Source of the DNA: Bermanella sp.
GTDB lineage: Bacteria > Pseudomonadota > Gammaproteobacteria > Pseudomonadales > Oceanobacteraceae
Direction: 5' to 3'
Length of the DNA: 36,112 nt
NCBI GenBank assembly: GCA_029938135.1
Contig: JAPYOO010000003.1
Location: 16,225-52,336, forward strand
A program made the translations under genes and the position numbers. A model generated the notes under the pieces. That model was not told the origin of the DNA and searched no databases. It worked only from the letters and a program-made list of their open reading frames with translations. Below, piece by piece: positions 28,961-36,112 of the stretch (within the stretch, counting starts at the first letter, position 1; the number at the start of each line of letters is the position of its first letter).

Positions 28961-29011
28961 AAACATTCGGTTAATCTGCCTGACTAAAGCCGAGCAATTA
29001 ACCGAAGTTAA

Positions 29012-29284
29012 TTAGTTTACGGCGTCTTTAAGCGCTTTGCCGGGCTTAAAGCCAGGTACTTTAGCGGCTTTAATTTGAATCGGCTCGCCTGTTTGAGGGT
29101 TGCGTCCAGTTCGTGCGGCACGATCTTTAACAGAGAAAGTACCAAAACCAACTAGAACAACCTGTTCGTCATTTTTCAATGCACCGGTAACAGCTTCAAT
29201 AGTTGCGTCTAGAGCGCGGCCAGCGGCAGCTTTTGGAATGTCGGCAGAAGCAGCGATTGCATCAATTAATTCAGATTTGTTCAC
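29012..29284 (-). CDS. hupB: DNA-binding protein HU-beta
   Basis: 90 aa; '[90 protein letters not shown]'. Confidence 0.97.
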   Translation of the reverse strand: MNKSELIDAIAASADIPKAAAGRALDATIEAVTGALKNDEQVVLVGFGTFSVKDRAARTGRNPQTGEPIQIKAAKVPGFKPGKALKDAVN

Positions 29285-29420
29285 ACTAATCCCCTTTACA
29301 GGTTTGGTTATTGAATATGTAAATTGTTAAGGCCAAGCATGTAGCAATGGCGATAAAATAAAAGTGCTGGAAGTTATACCAGCGTAAGACCCATAGTCAA
29401 GCCCCGTAGGGCTTTTTGGA

Positions 29421-31811
29421 CTAATGAGTTCTCATTTGAGTTTGTTGATTTTGCTGGGTTAACGCTTCTTTTTCAATGACAGAAGCGACATTTTTTTCAA
29501 GATTCCCAACTAAAGCGGCCTTTATGACCTCGTCAACCCATTTTACAGGTATTATTTCCAATTCCTGCTTTATATTTTCGGGTATTTCTTTTAGGTCGCG
29601 CTCGTTCTCGTGAGGAATAAGTACAGTTTTTATACCGCCTCGGTGAGCAGCAAGCAATTTCTCTTTAAGTCCGCCGATAGGAAGCACCTTACCCCTAAGG
29701 GTAATTTCACCCGTCATGGCAATGTCTGCTCGGATTTCAGTATTAGTAATCACAGACATTAATGCGGTCACCATGCCTACGCCAGCACTCGGGCCATCTT
29801 TAGGTGTGGCACCTTCAGGCACGTGTATATGCAGGTCGTGCTTTTCAAAAAAGTCATTGGGCAATCCAAAGCCTGCAGAGCGGCTCTTAACGACCGTTAA
29901 TGCCGCCTGAATAGACTCTTGCATCACGTCCCCTAAAGAGCCCGTTTTAACTATACGGCCCTTGCCAGGCAGCATGATCGCTTCAATGGTAAGCACCTCA
30001 CCCCCTACCGAGGTCCAAGCAAGACCTGTAACCTGCCCTACTTGATTCTCTTCTTCAGCCAAACCGTAATGGAATTTCTGAACACCTAGGTAGCTCTCTA
30101 TCATGTCAGGTTGCAATACAGATTCGATTTTATCGGTTTTCTTCATAATGTGCTGTTTAACGACTTTACGACACATCTTGCCCATCTCACGCTCTAAACC
30201 TCGAACACCTGCTTCTTTGGTATAGTGTCGCACTACGTGGCGTATTGATTCTTCAGGTAAGGCAAGCTCGCTATCCTTCACACCGTTACTTTTCATTTGT
30301 TTTGGAAGTAAATAACGGTCGCAAATATTAACTTTTTCATCTTCGGTGTAGCCAGGTAAACGAATAATTTCCATTCGATCCAAAAGCGGTGCGGGAATAT
30401 TCATGCTATTAGCCGTACAAATAAACATCACTTCGGATAAATCAAAATCAACCTCTAAATAGTGATCGCTAAATGTAGTATTTTGTTCCGGGTCTAATAC
30501 TTCCAGTAAAGCTGAAGCAGGATCACCACGATGATCCATGCCCATTTTGTCTATTTCGTCTAATAAAAAAAGTGGATTTTTAACCCCTACTTTAGATATT
30601 TTTTGTACAAGTTTACCCGGCATAGAGCCAATATAAGTACGTCGATGACCGCGTATCTCTGCTTCGTCCCTTACGCCACCTAAAGCCATGCGAACATACT
30701 TTCGGCCAGTAGCTTTTGCGATAGAGCGACCCAGGGAGGTTTTACCTACCCCTGGTGGGCCCACTAAACATAAAATATTGCCTGTCGATTTTTTAACGCG
30801 CTTCTGAACCGCTAAATACTCAAGAATGCGCTCCTTAACTTCGTCCAACCCATAATGATCTTCATTAAGGATGTCCTCGGCTAAATCAATATTGCTGCGT
30901 ACCTTGCTTTTACTTTTCCAGGGCACTCCAATTATCCAGTCTAGATAACCACGTACAACGGATGCCTCTGCAGACATAGGGGACATCATTTTTAATTTAT
31001 TTAATTCGGCGTCGGCCTTTTCTTTGGCTTCTTTGGGCATTCCGCTGTCATTAATTTTGTTTTGTAGTTCTTCTAGCTCATTGGGTACATCATCCATGTC
31101 ACCTAATTCTTTTTGAATGGCTTTCATTTGCTCATTCAAATAATATTCGCGCTGACTTTTTTCCATCTGCTTTTTAACGCGACCGCGAATGCGTTTTTCT
31201 ACATCTAGCAAATCTATTTCAGACTCTATAAGCGCCATGATGTGCTCTATGCGCTCACGCTCACTTACCATTTCAAGCACAATCTGTTTTTCATTAAGCT
31301 TTAAGGAAAGGTGCGCAGATATTGTGTCAGCAAGTCTACCCGCTTCATCAATCTCTTCAATTGAAGTTAATACTTCACTGGGGACCTTTTTACTCATCTG
31401 AACAAATTGATCAAATTGAGACGTTACCGCCTTAATCATCACGGACTGTTCACGTTCATTTAGCGATTCTATCTCTAGAGGTGATGCATCGGCCTGATAG
31501 TAATCGGATACTTTGTCGTAATCAGATACTTCAGCACGAAATAAACCCTCAACAAGCACTTTTACAGTGCCGTCTGGAAGCTTCAGCAGCTGTAAGACTT
31601 TAGCGACGGTTCCAACCGAATAAATATCTATCTCGGCGGGCTCGTCTGTAGAGGCGTTTTTCTGCGCCACTAATAAAATCTTTTTACCACCTTCCATGGC
31701 CGCTTCCAGCGCTCTGATGGACTTATCACGCCCAACAAATAGCGGAATAACCATGTGAGGGTAAACAACAACATCACGTAAGGGTAATAGGGGGAGTTTT
31801 TCAATAGTCAT
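29421..31811 (-). CDS. lon: ATP-dependent protease La
   Basis: 796 aa; Lon N domain, 'GPPGVGKTSLGRSIAKATGRKYVRMALGGVRDEAEIRGHRRTYIGSMPGK', proteolytic 'PKDGPSAGVGMVTALMS'. Confidence 0.98.
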   Translation of the reverse strand: MTIEKLPLLPLRDVVVYPHMVIPLFVGRDKSIRALEAAMEGGKKILLVAQKNASTDEPAEIDIYSVGTVAKVLQLLKLPDGTVKVLVEGLFRAEVSDYDKVSDYYQADASPLEIESLNEREQSVMIKAVTSQFDQFVQMSKKVPSEVLTSIEEIDEAGRLADTISAHLSLKLNEKQIVLEMVSERERIEHIMALIESEIDLLDVEKRIRGRVKKQMEKSQREYYLNEQMKAIQKELGDMDDVPNELEELQNKINDSGMPKEAKEKADAELNKLKMMSPMSAEASVVRGYLDWIIGVPWKSKSKVRSNIDLAEDILNEDHYGLDEVKERILEYLAVQKRVKKSTGNILCLVGPPGVGKTSLGRSIAKATGRKYVRMALGGVRDEAEIRGHRRTYIGSMPGKLVQKISKVGVKNPLFLLDEIDKMGMDHRGDPASALLEVLDPEQNTTFSDHYLEVDFDLSEVMFICTANSMNIPAPLLDRMEIIRLPGYTEDEKVNICDRYLLPKQMKSNGVKDSELALPEESIRHVVRHYTKEAGVRGLEREMGKMCRKVVKQHIMKKTDKIESVLQPDMIESYLGVQKFHYGLAEEENQVGQVTGLAWTSVGGEVLTIEAIMLPGKGRIVKTGSLGDVMQESIQAALTVVKSRSAGFGLPNDFFEKHDLHIHVPEGATPKDGPSAGVGMVTALMSVITNTEIRADIAMTGEITLRGKVLPIGGLKEKLLAAHRGGIKTVLIPHENERDLKEIPENIKQELEIIPVKWVDEVIKAALVGNLEKNVASVIEKEALTQQNQQTQMRTH

Positions 31812-31855
31812 AAAAGGTACCTAGCGGCGTAACAGCACACAAAAACATAAGACTA

Positions 31856-31884
31856 AGATGGGGATAAACCTGCATGAATACAAG
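31856..31884 (-). promoter_or_regulatory. Sigma-32 (RpoH)-like promoter upstream of lon
   Basis: Minus strand reads CTTGTA-N15-CCCCATCT (31884->31856), close to the textbook CTTGAA-N(13-17)-CCCCATnT pattern; 45 bp before the lon ATG. Confidence 0.6.
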
Positions 31885-31896
31885 CTCTAAATAGAA

Positions 31897-31920
31897 AAAA
31901 GGACCCTTAAGGGTCCTTTT
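31897..31920 (-). terminator. clpX terminator
   Basis: AAAAGGACCC-TTAA-GGGTCCTTTT palindrome with flanking A/T runs. Confidence 0.88.
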
Positions 31921-31930
31921 GTTTTAACTT

Positions 31931-33220
31931 TTAAGCGTCGTCCGGTGCCACTTTGGCATCCTCGACCGTCTCATAGATCAATAAAGGTTCAGAGTCACCG
32001 TTAATAACGCCTTCATCTACAACGACCTTAGTAACATGTTCCTCAGAAGGGATTTTGTACATGCTGTCTAGCAGCACCCCTTCCAGAATTGATCTCAGGC
32101 CTCGAGCACCTGTTTTACGCTCCATTGCTTTTACAGCTACCGCTGATAAAGCGCTATCTCTAAACTCAAGTTCAACGTCTTCCATTTCAAAAAGCGCCTG
32201 ATACTGCTTAATAAGTGCGTTTTTAGGTTCTACCAATATTTGAATAAGCGCTTCCTCATCCAATTCATCAAGTGTTGCCACTACAGGTAGGCGACCGATG
32301 AATTCTGGTATTAAACCGTACTTCACTAAATCCATAGGCTCTGCGTGTTTAAGAACGGCTCCTAACTCTTTAGTGTCATCTTTTGCTTTCACTATGGCAT
32401 TGAAGCCTATTCCGCTTTTTTCGGTTCGATCACGAATAATTTGATCAAGCCCCGAAAATGCTCCGCCACATATAAATAGGATGTTCGCTGTATCAACCTG
32501 TAAAAACTCTTGCTGAGGATGTTTGCGGCCACCTTGTGGAGGTACGGAAGCGACAGTGCCCTCAATAAGCTTTAGCAAGGCCTGCTGAACACCTTCACCA
32601 CTCACATCGCGAGTAATGGATGGGTTGTCTGACTTGCGAGAAATTTTATCTATCTCATCAATGTATACGATGCCGCGTTGAGCCTTATCTACATCGTAAT
32701 CACATTTTTGAAGTAGCTTTTGAATGATGTTTTCAACATCTTCACCTACATAACCTGCTTCGGTTAATGTAGTTGCATCAGCAATAGTAAATGGAACGTT
32801 TAATAGGCGCGCTAGTGTTTCAGCTAATAGGGTCTTACCACTACCCGTTGGGCCAATTAAAAGAATATTACTTTTGGTCAGTTCGGTTACCGCTTTATTA
32901 CTTTCACCATGGCGTAAACGCTTGTAGTGATTGTAAACAGCTACAGACAAGACGATTTTAGCTCGATCCTGGCCGATTACATATTCACCCAGTGTTTCTT
33001 TTATTTCTTTGGGGGTTGGCAATAGGTCTGAAGGGGTTTCCCCTTGGGCCTCCTGCACTTCTTCACGAATGATGTCATTACATAAATCTACACATTCATC
33101 GCAAATGAAGACACTAGGACCGGCAATGAGTTTTTTAACCTCATGCTGGCTCTTACCACAGAAAGAGCAATATAAAAGTTTGCCCTTATCGTCGCCTTTA
33201 CCATTCGACTCGTCGGTCAT
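31931..33220 (-). CDS. clpX: ATP-dependent Clp protease ATP-binding subunit ClpX
   Basis: 429 aa; zinc-binding N-terminus '[33 protein letters not shown]', Walker A '[21 protein letters not shown]', '[17 protein letters not shown]'. Confidence 0.98.
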   Translation of the reverse strand: MTDESNGKGDDKGKLLYCSFCGKSQHEVKKLIAGPSVFICDECVDLCNDIIREEVQEAQGETPSDLLPTPKEIKETLGEYVIGQDRAKIVLSVAVYNHYKRLRHGESNKAVTELTKSNILLIGPTGSGKTLLAETLARLLNVPFTIADATTLTEAGYVGEDVENIIQKLLQKCDYDVDKAQRGIVYIDEIDKISRKSDNPSITRDVSGEGVQQALLKLIEGTVASVPPQGGRKHPQQEFLQVDTANILFICGGAFSGLDQIIRDRTEKSGIGFNAIVKAKDDTKELGAVLKHAEPMDLVKYGLIPEFIGRLPVVATLDELDEEALIQILVEPKNALIKQYQALFEMEDVELEFRDSALSAVAVKAMERKTGARGLRSILEGVLLDSMYKIPSEEHVTKVVVDEGVINGDSEPLLIYETVEDAKVAPDDA

Positions 33221-33304
33221 TCGACATCCTCATGAATTTACTGCTAATTATTTGAACACTGTCGGCCTTACAGCGCCGACAGCTATAGAAAACTTAATAT
33301 TGTT

Positions 33305-33934
33305 TTAAACTGGACGTTTTTCAAGTACTTCATCAATCAAACCGTAAGACATAGCGGTTTGCGAATCCATAAAGTTATCTCGCTCAGTATCTGCGGCAAC
33401 TTCTTCAACCGTTTTGCCACAATGGCTAGCTAGGATCCTATTTAAGCGGTCCTTAGTGCCTTTAATATTTTCGGCTTGTATTAGAATATCAGTTGCCTGA
33501 CCTTGAGCACCACCACTTGGCTGATGGATCATTACTTGACTGTTAGGTAGGCAATAACGCTTTCCCTTCTCGCCAGCCGCTAGTAGAAAGGCTCCCATGC
33601 TACATGCCTGACCAATACATATCGTATTAACGTTAGGCTTAATAAACTGCATGGTATCGTATATAGACATGCCGGCTGTAACTGAGCCACCGGGGGAATT
33701 TATATACAAATGAATATCTTTTTCGGGGTTTTCAGCTTCTAAGAATAGTAGCTGGGCCACGATTAAGTTGGCCATATGATCTTCTACTTGCCCAACTAAA
33801 AAAATAACACGTTCTTTTAGTAGACGGGAATATATATCGTAAGAACGCTCACCACGAGCGGTCTGCTCTACCACCATGGGCACAAGACCAGACATCTGAA
33901 GTGCCGATTCTTGATTGGCTAGTAGATCTTTCAT
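33305..33934 (-). CDS. clpP: ATP-dependent Clp protease proteolytic subunit
   Basis: 209 aa; '[49 protein letters not shown]', '[23 protein letters not shown]'. Confidence 0.98.
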   Translation of the reverse strand: MKDLLANQESALQMSGLVPMVVEQTARGERSYDIYSRLLKERVIFLVGQVEDHMANLIVAQLLFLEAENPEKDIHLYINSPGGSVTAGMSIYDTMQFIKPNVNTICIGQACSMGAFLLAAGEKGKRYCLPNSQVMIHQPSGGAQGQATDILIQAENIKGTKDRLNRILASHCGKTVEEVAADTERDNFMDSQTAMSYGLIDEVLEKRPV

Positions 33935-33961
33935 GCGTTATCTCCATCAACGACTTCATAA

Positions 33962-33994
33962 AAAACAGCTGCCCCTAATGGTAACAGCTGTTTT
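33962..33994 (-). terminator. Hairpin between tig and clpP
   Basis: AAAACAGCTG (33962-33971) / CAGCTGTTTT (33985-33994), T-run on minus strand. Confidence 0.7.
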
Positions 33995-34035
33995 GAAGTG
34001 TAGTCTGAAACGTGCCCTTTGGGCACCTAATTTGA

Positions 34036-35346
34036 TTATTGGGCGCTATTTGCCGTCTTAATCACTTCTTCATAACTACTTTCTTTTTCACTTACCTTTG
34101 CCTTACTTAATATAAGGTCAACTACTTGTTCTTCAAGGGCTAGTGCTTCTAATTGTGCACGTTGCTCTTTATTTCCTTTGTAGAAAGCCTTAACTTGCTC
34201 AGGATCTTGGTAAGTAGACGCCATTTCTTCGATAAGCGTTTCTACTTTTTCATCGTCAGCTTTAATATCAAACTGCTCAATAGAGGCATTGATCAATAAA
34301 CCTAGCTTAACGCGACGCTCAGCTTGCTCTAAGAACAACTCACGAGGCAGCATGCCAGGCTTGAATTCTTGGCCACCACCGAACTGCTTAAAAGCTTGTT
34401 CTTGTAGGCGTTCAATTTCTTGATCAACTAGAGCTGTTGGTACATCTAGCTCGTTGGTTTTAACCAAACCATCTAATACTTGATTTTTGTTCTGACGCTG
34501 AACAGCCTGCTTAAGCTCACGTTCCATGTTCTTACGTACTTCAGTACGGAACACTTCTTCAGTTTCAGCTTCAACACCAAACTTTGTAAAGAACTCTGCG
34601 TTAAGTTCTGGCAATTCAGATACTTCAACCAAAGTTACTTTGATTTTAAACTCAGCATCTTTACCTTTAAGCTCTTCAGATTGGTAATCAGCAGGGAATG
34701 TTACTTTAATAGTACCTTCATCGCCGGCTTTCATGCCTACGATCTGATCTTCAAAACCCGGGATCATGGCTTTAGAACCAAGAGTCAAGCTGTGGTCTGC
34801 TGCTTTGCCGCCGTCGAATGCTTCGCCGTCAACATAACCATCGAAATCAAGCTTAACGCGATCGCCGTCTTTAGCTGCGTCAGTTGATTCAGTGAAGGTA
34901 GCCTGCTGCTTACGTAAAACATCTAACATGGTGTCCATGTCAGCGTCTTTAACTTCAGCTTTTAGCTGTTCAACTTCAATGGCATCTAGGCCATCAATCT
35001 TAACTTCTGGGTATATTTCAAAAGTAGCTGAAAACTGGAAGTCTTTGCCTGCTTCATCAACAACGGGCACAACATTAGGCATGCCTGCTGGATTTAATTT
35101 TTCTTGAGTTACAGCTTTTACAAAACTTTGCTGCATTTGTTCGCCAAGTACTTCTTGGCGAACACCCTTACCATAACGTTGCTTGATAACACTCATAGGG
35201 ATTTTACCCTTACGAAAGCCGTCGATACGCGCAGTACGGGATACATCTTGTAAGCGCTTAGCAATTTCTTGCTCTACGTCAGATGCTGGGATGTCGATTA
35301 CAAGCTTACGTTCTAAGCCTGCTAATGATTCTACGGAAACTTGCAT
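34036..35346 (-). CDS. tig: Trigger factor
   Basis: 'MQVSVESLAGLERKLVIDIPASDVEQEIAKRLQDVSRTARIDGFRKGKIPMSVIKQRYG', PPIase 'VKLDFDGYVDGEAFDGGKAADHSLTLGSKAMIPGFEDQIVGMKAGDEGTIKVTFP'. ATG 35346 preferred over track start 35361. Confidence 0.97.
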   Translation of the reverse strand: MQVSVESLAGLERKLVIDIPASDVEQEIAKRLQDVSRTARIDGFRKGKIPMSVIKQRYGKGVRQEVLGEQMQQSFVKAVTQEKLNPAGMPNVVPVVDEAGKDFQFSATFEIYPEVKIDGLDAIEVEQLKAEVKDADMDTMLDVLRKQQATFTESTDAAKDGDRVKLDFDGYVDGEAFDGGKAADHSLTLGSKAMIPGFEDQIVGMKAGDEGTIKVTFPADYQSEELKGKDAEFKIKVTLVEVSELPELNAEFFTKFGVEAETEEVFRTEVRKNMERELKQAVQRQNKNQVLDGLVKTNELDVPTALVDQEIERLQEQAFKQFGGGQEFKPGMLPRELFLEQAERRVKLGLLINASIEQFDIKADDEKVETLIEEMASTYQDPEQVKAFYKGNKEQRAQLEALALEEQVVDLILSKAKVSEKESSYEEVIKTANSAQ

Positions 35347-35509
35347 TGATGCCTCACACACGGATACAGAAGCTAGAGAAATTCGGATTCGCTACTTTAT
35401 TGATACAGACAGCGGTAATCAAGCAGTTTTTAGATGAATTTCAAGGTATTTGGCGATTACTGGCTATGTTTTAAGCAACTTAGCGCTTTACATCTGTTTT
35501 TTCGTACAG

Positions 35510-35529
35510 TACTGTACAGCTATACAGTA
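35510..35529. promoter_or_regulatory. LexA (SOS) box
   Basis: TACTGTACAGCTATACAGTA: CTGT-N8-ACAG core with perfect 7-bp arms TACTGTA/TACAGTA; overlaps the -10 of TTTACA(35487-35492)-N17-TACTGT(35510-35515); 25 bp before the ATG at 35555. Confidence 0.85.
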
Positions 35530-35554
35530 CTTTTACGCATTAAACAGGTCGAAT

Positions 35555-35893
35555 ATGAGCGCACTACTTAAAAGCCATACTGAGCAAGCTTTACACTATT
35601 GGATGCTGTGGGTCGCTCCAGATGCCACCCAAACACAGGCCATAAAAAAACTACCAGCCAGCCAAAAAGATAGAGTCTTAATGCTGCACCCTAAAAACAT
35701 GGGGCACATAACAAAAGCGATTGAGGTCGCGATTTTGAGCAACCTTTATCAAATGATTACCTTGCCTAGAGCCATACTAAGTAGAGTTCAACAACAAGCA
35801 TTGGAGCTGCTCGCTCTACAGAACAGTACAATCATTAGCTGGGTAGGCAGTTCGAAGCAACTTAACAGTGCCAGCCAGCTAACGCTGATTTAA
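35555..35893 (+). CDS. SulA-like SOS cell-division inhibitor candidate
   Basis: 112 aa: MSALLKSHTEQALHYWMLWVAPDATQTQAIKKLPASQKDRVLMLHPKNMGHITKAIEVAILSNLYQMITLPRAILSRVQQQALELLALQNSTIISWVGSSKQLNSASQLTLI; the 'W...lWVAPdat.tqa...l...rvLmLHPkn' pattern resembles SulA proteins; LexA box directly upstream. Track start 35450 lies before the promoter; ATG 35555 preferred. Confidence 0.6.
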   Translation: MSALLKSHTEQALHYWMLWVAPDATQTQAIKKLPASQKDRVLMLHPKNMGHITKAIEVAILSNLYQMITLPRAILSRVQQQALELLALQNSTIISWVGSSKQLNSASQLTLI

Positions 35894-36112
35894 ACCTGCT
35901 CTTTAAGAAGGGCCTCTACGCGCTGCACATCTTCATTGGTATCAACCCCGTGACCTGGGGGTTGATCAATAATCGACATATGGATTTTAACTCCGTAACT
36001 CAGTGCTCGTAACTGCTCTAAAGACTCAGCTCGCTCAAGTGCTGTAATTTCCATTTTTTCGTACTGCTTCAAAAAAGACACTCTATACCCGTACATGCCA
36101 ATGTGGCGATAT
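35890..36112 (-). CDS. kdsB: 3-deoxy-manno-octulosonate cytidylyltransferase, C-terminal part (continues past right edge)
   Basis: '(IRHIG)MYGYRVSFLKQYEKMEITALERAESLEQLRALSYGVKIHMSIIDQPPGHGVDTNEDVQRVEALL' is the KdsB C-terminus; the frame stays open to 36112. Confidence 0.9.
   Translation of the reverse strand, partial: YRHIGMYGYRVSFLKQYEKMEITALERAESLEQLRALSYGVKIHMSIIDQPPGHGVDTNEDVQRVEALLKEQV

Noticed and set aside
29402-29417. Short hairpin GCCC-CGTA-GGGC downstream of lon
   Set aside because: T-run lies on the plus strand, wrong direction for lon termination, and the stem is only 4-5 bp; not called as a terminator.
34480-35107. Plus-strand ORFs of 135 and 71 aa antisense to tig
   Set aside because: Shadow ORFs over a strongly supported trigger factor gene; Phe/Ser-rich antisense composition.

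Overview
Chromosomal, mostly housekeeping window from a gammaproteobacterium; gene content and partial order resemble the Pseudomonas sohB/dnaQ/rnhA/mltD/ppiD/hupB/lon/clpXP/tig neighbourhood. Left to right: (1) a tight minus-strand operon of a C39-type periplasmic peptidase, a predicted outer-membrane beta-barrel with a charged/helical N-terminal segment, and an OMPP1/FadL-type protein cut by the left edge; (2) pabB and thrH (convergent); (3) a sulfur-assimilation set (cysH of the Fe-S APS-reductase type, cysB, TauE/SafE exporter, and further on cysI plus a DUF934 protein); (4) usp, a 59-aa HTH ORF missing from the supplied ORF track, class I DAHP synthase, purE-purK, nfuA; (5) DEAD-box helicase, Kef-like antiporter, AcuI/YhdH-like oxidoreductase, sohB, SCP2-domain protein, an unknown membrane protein, and a stand-alone ChpA/Hpt-like protein; (6) dnaQ, rnhA, SAM methyltransferase, mltD; (7) ppiD, hupB, lon, clpX, clpP, tig; (8) a short SulA-like ORF behind a perfect LexA-type palindrome, then the kdsB C-terminus at the right edge. 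I saw no CRISPR array, transposase, prophage genes, tRNA or rRNA. Best leads: the C39/barrel/FadL operon (Fap-like secretion logic but no visible substrate), the LexA-box SulA-like gene next to the tig-clpP-clpX-lon block, a PsrA/FadR-type palindrome upstream of the SCP2 gene, a sigma-32-like promoter in front of lon, and the 59-aa HTH gene. All family calls are from motif recognition by eye; no database search was run.
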